Part shown: positions 59,129-64,000 of the stretch, piece by piece
How positions within the stretch are numbered: the first letter of the stretch is position 1
How the letters are laid out: each line of letters opens with the position of its first letter
NCBI RefSeq assembly: GCF_015711645.1
Contig: NZ_JABTEX010000002.1
Location: 1,302,001 to 1,366,000 of the forward strand
DNA: 64,000 nt
Direction of reading: 5' to 3'
DNA from: Planomonospora sp. ID82291
GTDB lineage: Bacteria; Actinomycetota; Actinomycetes; Streptosporangiales; Streptosporangiaceae
Position numbers and translations under genes: made by a program
Notes under the pieces: model-generated
The model's input: the letters and a program-made list of their open reading frames with translations, nothing else
What the model was told of the DNA's origin: nothing
Database searches by the model: none

Positions 59129-59650
59129 TCAGGAGGGGGGAGCGCCGTCCTCGTCGGGGTCCGGGGCCGCGGACGGTGAGGTCGGCGGCGGCGATGCCGA
59201 TGCCGATGGCGATGCCGAGGGCGCCGGGGGCACCGCGCCGGGCGGCATGCCGGGGAAGGCCTCGATCTCCGGGCGCAGGCCGTACGCGCGCTTGACGCAC
59301 TCCTGCATGGCCAGCGCGGCCATGCGGCGCAGCGCCGCGTCGTCGTCGGCGGCCAGCTCCAGGTAGGCGGTGGTCACCCCCCTCTCGACCAGCACCGCCA
59401 GCTCCACGGCCTGGGCGGCGGTGGACGGGGTGACCGGGAGCGCGTAGGCCGCGTCGGCCTCGGCGGGGACGCCGCCGCGCTCGGTGATCAGGACCCGGAG
59501 CCGGTCGCGGCGGACGCGGTGGGACCTGAAGGCCGCCGTCGCGGTGGCGCGCAGGTCGCCCGTGGTCCTGGCGGCGATGACCCCGTAGGCGTAGACGGCC
59601 GCGTGCTCGGCGGCCAGGGCCGTGGAGAGCCCGCCGGTCCCCGTGCTCAC
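59129..59650 (-). CDS. DUF4439 ferritin-like protein
   Basis: 173 aa. Four-helix ferritin-like domain (about 6-135): LSTALAAEHAAVYAYGVIAA (Glu and His as in a di-metal site), FRSHRVRRDRLRVLITERGG, VELAVLVERGVTTAYLELA, MALAMQECVKRAYGL. Pro/Ser-rich tail. Conserved between proS and rimP in actinobacteria (Rv2844 region, as recalled). GTG 59650 overlaps the upstream stop by four bases. Confidence 0.82.
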   Translation of the reverse strand: MSTGTGGLSTALAAEHAAVYAYGVIAARTTGDLRATATAAFRSHRVRRDRLRVLITERGGVPAEADAAYALPVTPSTAAQAVELAVLVERGVTTAYLELAADDDAALRRMAALAMQECVKRAYGLRPEIEAFPGMPPGAVPPAPSASPSASASPPPTSPSAAPDPDEDGAPPS

Positions 59651-60138
59651 AGCGACCTCGGCAGGGCCACGGCGTGCGCGGCCTCGCAGGCGCCGATGCA
59701 CGCGATCAGCTGCGCGAGCGCGGGGGAGACCCCCTCGGTCTGCCGGGGGCGGCGCGCGGCGGCCTCCCGCTCCAGGTCGCGCAGCCTGCGCAGGGACGGC
59801 GCCGGGCTGGGCGAGGGGGTCGCCGCGGCGGACGGGGAAGGCGCAGGAGAGATCGCGGCGGACCCCGGAGCGTTCCCGCCGGGCAGTCTCCGGCGCAGCT
59901 CGGCCAGGTGCGCCTCGTGCCGCTGCCGGAAGGGGGCGAGCCGCCGCGAGGACAGCGCGGCGTACAGCGCGACGGTCCGCTCCTTCTCCTCGATCAGTCG
60001 CCTGAGCAGCACGGTCTCCGGATCGGGCGGCGGCGCGGGAGCCGGCCCGGGCTCCTCGCCGGCGCATCCCGCGACCGTCGCGGCGGCCGCCCCGAGGGCA
60101 CCGCTCCGCAGCAGCGCGCGCCGGGTGAGGGAACGCAC
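59647..60138 (-). CDS. Tat-type lipoprotein, partner of DUF4439 protein
   Basis: 163 aa. A twin-arginine signal (LTRRALLRSGALGAAAATVAGC) ends in a lipobox-like VAGC at about residue 25. A helix with ETVLLRRLIEEKERTVALYAALS, a Pro/Ser linker and a short C-terminal helix with two cysteines (LIACIGACEAAHAVAL) follow. The split helical layout suggests a ferritin-like or heme/metal-related exported protein. Coupled to the DUF4439 gene by a GTGA overlap; divergent from rimP. Confidence 0.78.
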   Translation of the reverse strand: MRSLTRRALLRSGALGAAAATVAGCAGEEPGPAPAPPPDPETVLLRRLIEEKERTVALYAALSSRRLAPFRQRHEAHLAELRRRLPGGNAPGSAAISPAPSPSAAATPSPSPAPSLRRLRDLEREAAARRPRQTEGVSPALAQLIACIGACEAAHAVALPRSL

Positions 60139-60275
60139 GGACGACCTCCGGTCTCGGGTGGGGTGCTGACGCCTCTAGCATCGTACGGGCTCGCCACCGC
60201 GGCCACCCCGTGTCCGGGGACGTCCCGGACGGCTCGGCCACACCGAGTGACGCTCTTTCCGCGCTCCGGTGTGGA

Positions 60276-60281
60276 TAGGCT
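60276..60281 (+). promoter_or_regulatory. -10 box for the rimP-nusA-ylxR-infB operon
   Basis: TAGGCT, a good actinobacterial -10, lies 57 nt before the rimP ATG, giving a leader of about 50 nt that contains AGGAGG at 60327-60334. No clear -35 at the expected distance. Confidence 0.45.
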
Positions 60282-60337
60282 GGGGAGTCACATGGGCGAG
60301 GTGCGCCCGGACGAGATCGTGACAATAGGAGGTCGAC

Positions 60338-60847
60338 ATGGGCAGCGTCACATCCCGCGACCGCCTGGTGAAGCTTCTCGAACCCGTCGTCGAAGCCGAG
60401 GGGTTCGATCTGGAGGACGTCACGGTCACACCGGCGGGCAGGCGCCGGCTGCTCCGTGTCGTCGTCGACCGCGACGGCGGCGTGAGCCTGGACGGGGTGG
60501 CGCAGGTCAGCCACGCCGTCTCCGCCGCGCTGGACGCGGGCGACGCGATGGGCTCCGCCCCCTACGTGCTGGAGGTCTCCTCTCCCGGAGTCGACCGCCC
60601 GCTCACCGAGCCGCGCCACTGGCGCCGGGCGGTGGGGCGGCTGGTCAAGGCCGAGCTGAGGGACGGCACCTGCGTGGAGGGCCGGATCGTCGCCACCGAC
60701 GAGACCGGCGTGGAGCTGGACGTCGAGGGCGCGGCGCACCGCGTCGACCATCAGGACCTGGCCCGAGGACGGGTGCAGGTGGAATTCCGCCGGCTCGATG
60801 AGAGCGACGACGCCGAAGACGACGGCGAAGACGGCGACGAGGGCTAA
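60338..60847 (+). CDS. rimP: ribosome maturation factor RimP
   Basis: 169-aa factor for 30S subunit assembly. N-terminal alpha/beta domain [21 protein letters not shown] and [23 protein letters not shown], signature [21 protein letters not shown]-terminal SH3-like barrel, and an acidic tail ([13 protein letters not shown]). ATG 60338 has AGGAGG five bases upstream. First gene of the conserved nusA-infB operon, 11 nt before nusA. Confidence 0.95.
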   Translation: MGSVTSRDRLVKLLEPVVEAEGFDLEDVTVTPAGRRRLLRVVVDRDGGVSLDGVAQVSHAVSAALDAGDAMGSAPYVLEVSSPGVDRPLTEPRHWRRAVGRLVKAELRDGTCVEGRIVATDETGVELDVEGAAHRVDHQDLARGRVQVEFRRLDESDDAEDDGEDGDEG

Positions 60848-60858
60848 GGGGGAGCCTC

Positions 60859-61863
60859 GTGGACATCGACATGAGCGTCCTGCGCAGCCTGGAGCGGGAG
60901 AAGGACATCTCCTTCGACCTGGTCGTCAAGGCGATCGAGGACGCGCTGCTGATCGCGTATTTCCGGACCGAGGGCGCGGCCGCCAAGGCCCGTGCCGAGC
61001 TGGACCGGAGCACCGGTCACGTGGCCATCTACGCCGCGGAGACCGGCGAGGACGGGGAGGTGCTCCGGGAGTACGACGACACCCCGGGCAACTTCAGCCG
61101 CATCGCCGCGACCACCGCCAAGCAGATCATCCTGCAGCAGCTCCGGGACGCCGAGGACGAGATCAACTTCGGTGAGTTCGCCAGCCGTGAGGGCGAGCTC
61201 GTGGCCGGGGTCGTCCAGCAGGGCAAGGACCCGCGGGTCGTCCTGGTGGACCTGGGCAAGATCGAGGCGGTGCTCCCGCACAACGAGCAGGTCCCCGGTG
61301 AGGAGTACGTCCACGGAGAGCGGATCCGCTGCTACGTGGTGCAGGTCAAGAAGGGGCACAAGGGCCCGTCGGTGACGTTGTCGCGGACCCATCCGGGCCT
61401 GGTGAAGAAGCTCTTCGCGCTGGAGGTCCCGGAGATCGCCGACGGCACCGTCGAGATCGCCGCGATCGCCCGCGAGGCGGGCCACCGTACCAAGATCGCG
61501 GTCCGTTCCCGGCGGCCGGGCGTCAACGCCAAGGGCGCCTGCATCGGCCCGATGGGTTCGCGGGTGCGCAACGTGATGACCGAGCTGCACGGCGAGAAGA
61601 TCGACATCATCGACTGGTCGGAGGATCCGGCGGAGTTCGTCGGGAATGCCCTGTCCCCCGCCCGTGTTTCGCATGTCGAGGTGATCGACGCCGCCGGCCG
61701 TGCGGCGCGGGTGACCGTGCCGGACTACCAGCTCTCCCTCGCCATCGGCAAGGAGGGGCAGAACGCCCGGCTGGCCAACCGCCTGACCGGTTGGCGCATC
61801 GACATCCGGCCGGACACCCACGTGGAGGGTGCGGCCGGTTCCGCAGATGCGTCCACACGGTAA
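60859..61863 (+). CDS. nusA: transcription elongation/termination factor NusA
   Basis: 334 aa, the actinobacterial length without C-terminal acidic repeats. N-terminal RNAP-binding domain ([27 protein letters not shown]), S1 domain around [16 protein letters not shown], and KH1/KH2 ([57 protein letters not shown] as [16 protein letters not shown]). It modulates pausing, termination and antitermination. GTG 60859 follows GGGGGAG. Overlaps ylxR. Confidence 0.96.
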   Translation: MDIDMSVLRSLEREKDISFDLVVKAIEDALLIAYFRTEGAAAKARAELDRSTGHVAIYAAETGEDGEVLREYDDTPGNFSRIAATTAKQIILQQLRDAEDEINFGEFASREGELVAGVVQQGKDPRVVLVDLGKIEAVLPHNEQVPGEEYVHGERIRCYVVQVKKGHKGPSVTLSRTHPGLVKKLFALEVPEIADGTVEIAAIAREAGHRTKIAVRSRRPGVNAKGACIGPMGSRVRNVMTELHGEKIDIIDWSEDPAEFVGNALSPARVSHVEVIDAAGRAARVTVPDYQLSLAIGKEGQNARLANRLTGWRIDIRPDTHVEGAAGSADASTR

Positions 61864-62149
61864 GCTGGAATATGGTGGCCGGGCCGCCCCACTGAGAACG
61901 TGTGTGGGTTGCCGGGTTCGCACGGTCTCCTCCGAGCTGCTCCGCTTGGTGGCGGTCGAGGGCGTCATCGTCCCCGACCTGCGACGACGGCTCCCGGGGC
62001 GTGGTGCTTCACTGCATCCGACCCCGAGATGCCTCGAGCTCGCCGAGCGCAGGCGGGCGTTCCCGCGCGCTTTCCGCGCCGGGGAAACGCTCGACCTGTC
62101 GCTCGTGCGCAGCCACCTGGAGGAGCTGCAGGCGGAGAGGACCGGGTGA
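61847..62149 (+). CDS. ylxR: YlxR family RNA-binding protein
   Basis: 100-aa member of the YlxR (DUF448) family with the signature [21 protein letters not shown] and [19 protein letters not shown], encoded between nusA and infB as usual. The start is uncertain: ATG 61847 overlaps nusA by 17 nt, and GTG 61829 would add six residues. The family probably binds RNA and may affect RNase P or translation. Ends 142 nt before infB. Confidence 0.88.
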   Translation: MRPHGKLEYGGRAAPLRTCVGCRVRTVSSELLRLVAVEGVIVPDLRRRLPGRGASLHPTPRCLELAERRRAFPRAFRAGETLDLSLVRSHLEELQAERTG

Positions 62150-62291
62150 CATGGTTGCCAACTGTCATGTAGGACGCCGAGTTGATGGGCTGGTCAGATA
62201 GCTATGAGCGCCTGATGAGCATGCGGCGATGAGTACGTCTACGTAACGACGGTCCGGCGGCACAGCCTCCCGGGCCGAGTAAGGGAGTGCA

Positions 62292-64000
62292 GTGGCGAAG
62301 GTCCGGGTATACGAGCTCGCCAAGGAGTTCGGTGTGGAGAGCAAGGTCGTCATGGCTAAGCTCCAGGAGATGGGCGAGTTCGTTCGTTCGGCGTCCTCGA
62401 CCATCGAGGCACCGGTGGTCCGCAGGCTCACGGAAGCTTTGGGCGTGCCTACGAAGGGTTCGTCCGACAAGGGTGCCGGAAGGGCGCCCAGGCCGCCCCA
62501 GGCGGCCCCCCGGCCGGCGGAGGGCCAGGCCGGAGGCGCTGCGGCGCCCACCGCGGTGCCCAGGCCGGGACCGGCTCCCAAGCCGGGCCCGCGTCCGGGT
62601 CCGCGTCCTGTGGCCCCCGCGCCGCAGGCTCCGCAGCCCCAGGTTCAGCAGCCCCCGATCCAGCAGCAGCCGCCGGTGCAGCAGCAGCCGTCGCCGGTCC
62701 AGCCGCCGCGGTTCGAGGCCCCCCGCACGGAGGCCCCGCGCCCCGCGGCCCCCGGCGGTCCCGGCGCCAAGCCGGGCCCGCGTCCGGGCCCGCGCCCGGC
62801 GCCGCGTCCCGAGGCGGCCGGCCCGCAGGCCCGTCCCGCCGGCGGTCCCGGCGCCCCCTCGGGCCCGCGTCCCGCCGCCGGGGCCCCCGGCGGTCCCGGG
62901 GCCAAGCCGGGTCCGCGTCCGGGCCCGCGCGGCCCGCGGCCGGGCAACAACCCGTTCTCCTCGAACGCCAGCGGCATGGGCCAGACCCGTCCGCCGCGCC
63001 CGGGCGGCCCCGGCGGTCCCGGTGACCGCGGTCCCCGTCCCGGCGGCGGTCCCCGTGAGGACCGCGGCCCGCGCGACGGTGCGGCTCCGCGTCCTCCGGG
63101 CGCCCGTCCCGGCCCGCCCGGTGCGGCCGGTCCCCGTCCGGGGCCCGGCGCGGGCGGTCCGCGTCCGGGCGGCGGTGCCGGCGCGGCCGGTCCGCGCCCC
63201 GGCGGCGGCGCGGGTGCCGGCGGTCCGCGTCCCGGCGGTCCGCGTCCCAGCCCGATGATGATGCCCCAGGGCCGTCCGGCGGGTCCGGGCGGCGGCGGTG
63301 CCGGTCGTCCCGGCGGCGGCGGTCGTCCGGGCGGCGGTGCCGGTCGTCCGGGCGGCGGTGCCGGTCGTCCCGGCGGCGGCGGCGGTTTCGCCGGTCGTCC
63401 CGGCGGCGGTGCCGGTCGTCCCGGAACCGGGACCGGCGCTCCGGGCGGCGGCGGCGGTTTCGCCGGTCGTCCCGGCGGCGGCGGCCGTGGCCGCGGCGGC
63501 GGTACGGCCGGCGCCTTCGGCCGTCCGGGCGGACGCCCGGCCCGCGGCCGCAAGTCCAAGCGCCAGAGGCGCCAGGAGTTCGACAACATGCAGGCGCCGG
63601 CGATCGGCGGCGTGCAGGCCCCCCGCGGCGGCGGTCAGACGATCCGCCTGTCGCGCGGCGCGTCCCTGGCGGACTTCGCGGACAAGATCGGCGCGAACCC
63701 CGCGTCGCTGGTGCAGATCATGCTGCACCTCGGCGAGATGGTGACCGCGACGCAGTCGGTCAACGAGGAGACGCTCCAGCTCCTGGCCGCCGAGCTGGAC
63801 TACAACCTGCTCGTCGTGAGCCCGGAGGAGGAGGACCGCGAGCTTCTCGAGTCCTTCGACATCGAGTTCGGCGAGGACGAGGGCGACGACGCCGACCTGG
63901 TCGCCCGTCCGCCGGTCGTGACCGTCATGGGTCACGTCGACCACGGTAAGACCAGGCTGCTCGACGCCATCCGCAAGACCAACGTGGTGGCGCGCGAGGC
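62292..64000 (+). CDS. infB: translation initiation factor IF-2, 5' part
   Basis: First 570 codons of IF-2; the gene runs off the right edge. GTG 62292 has AAGGGAG upstream. N-terminal IF2_N motif [21 protein letters not shown], then a huge Pro/Gly/Arg-rich linker (about residues 60-430) with [13 protein letters not shown] and GPRPGPRP repeats, an [19 protein letters not shown] segment, the second IF2_N ([20 protein letters not shown]) and the G1 motif [15 protein letters not shown] at about 547. It delivers initiator tRNA to the 30S subunit. Confidence 0.96.
   Translation, partial: MAKVRVYELAKEFGVESKVVMAKLQEMGEFVRSASSTIEAPVVRRLTEALGVPTKGSSDKGAGRAPRPPQAAPRPAEGQAGGAAAPTAVPRPGPAPKPGPRPGPRPVAPAPQAPQPQVQQPPIQQQPPVQQQPSPVQPPRFEAPRTEAPRPAAPGGPGAKPGPRPGPRPAPRPEAAGPQARPAGGPGAPSGPRPAAGAPGGPGAKPGPRPGPRGPRPGNNPFSSNASGMGQTRPPRPGGPGGPGDRGPRPGGGPREDRGPRDGAAPRPPGARPGPPGAAGPRPGPGAGGPRPGGGAGAAGPRPGGGAGAGGPRPGGPRPSPMMMPQGRPAGPGGGGAGRPGGGGRPGGGAGRPGGGAGRPGGGGGFAGRPGGGAGRPGTGTGAPGGGGGFAGRPGGGGRGRGGGTAGAFGRPGGRPARGRKSKRQRRQEFDNMQAPAIGGVQAPRGGGQTIRLSRGASLADFADKIGANPASLVQIMLHLGEMVTATQSVNEETLQLLAAELDYNLLVVSPEEEDRELLESFDIEFGEDEGDDADLVARPPVVTVMGHVDHGKTRLLDAIRKTNVVARE

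Overview
The window is about 73% or more G+C by eye, with GTG/TTG starts, many GTGA stop/start overlaps, few T-tract terminators and several leaderless genes. Together with the gene families this points to a filamentous actinomycete, most likely Streptosporangiaceae or a close relative (inference; no search was possible). No tRNA, rRNA, CRISPR array, phage or insertion sequence was seen.

Both ends are housekeeping backbone. Left: dxr and ispG of the MEP isoprenoid pathway (2.0-4.5 kb), a secreted alpha/beta hydrolase, then the DUF4081/GNAT gene that accompanies ispG in other actinomycetes. Right (55-64 kb): proS, a DUF4439 ferritin-like pair, rimP, nusA, ylxR and the first 570 codons of infB. 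As recalled for Streptomyces and Mycobacterium, these two blocks belong to one syntenic neighbourhood; here about 48 kb and roughly 45 genes lie between them. The intramembrane protease (RseP/Rip1) usually found between dxr and ispG is missing: only 44 nt separate the two genes.

The intervening region is a mosaic of small transcription units. It holds a HipA-like kinase/DUF3037 pair, a TetR/SRPBCC divergon, and a SigE-family ECF sigma operon that faces an exported protein across mirror-image promoters. It also holds a PASTA Ser/Thr kinase and MMPL exporter, a CHAP hydrolase, a PaaI thioesterase with a KstR-like operator, a second Ser/Thr kinase, and a degenerate EAL/DICT protein. Next come a split RibD, a cNMP-binding histidine kinase with a response regulator-flavoreductase, glnII with a GlnR-like box, and a DUF1048/ABC-2 exporter. 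A siderophore importer with two IdeR boxes but no ATPase follows, then AlkD with a TetR, an ATP-grasp protein, an FG-GAP propeller with a histone-H1-like tail, a GH16 glycanase, two acyl-CoA dehydrogenases, a GntR regulator, CutC, and FprA coupled to a diguanylate cyclase. At 57.0-58.5 kb a WXG100-like protein overlaps a WXG100-NlpC/P60 fusion, which looks like a type VII secreted cell-wall hydrolase module.

Two themes recur. First, short perfect tandem repeats (13-63 nt) sit at gene ends, linkers and intergenic gaps, several spanning stop or start codons. Second, many genes have a TANNNT -10 box six or seven bases before the start codon, so they are probably leaderless, with repressor palindromes laid over these promoters. 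Functional names rest on motif recognition from translated sequence.
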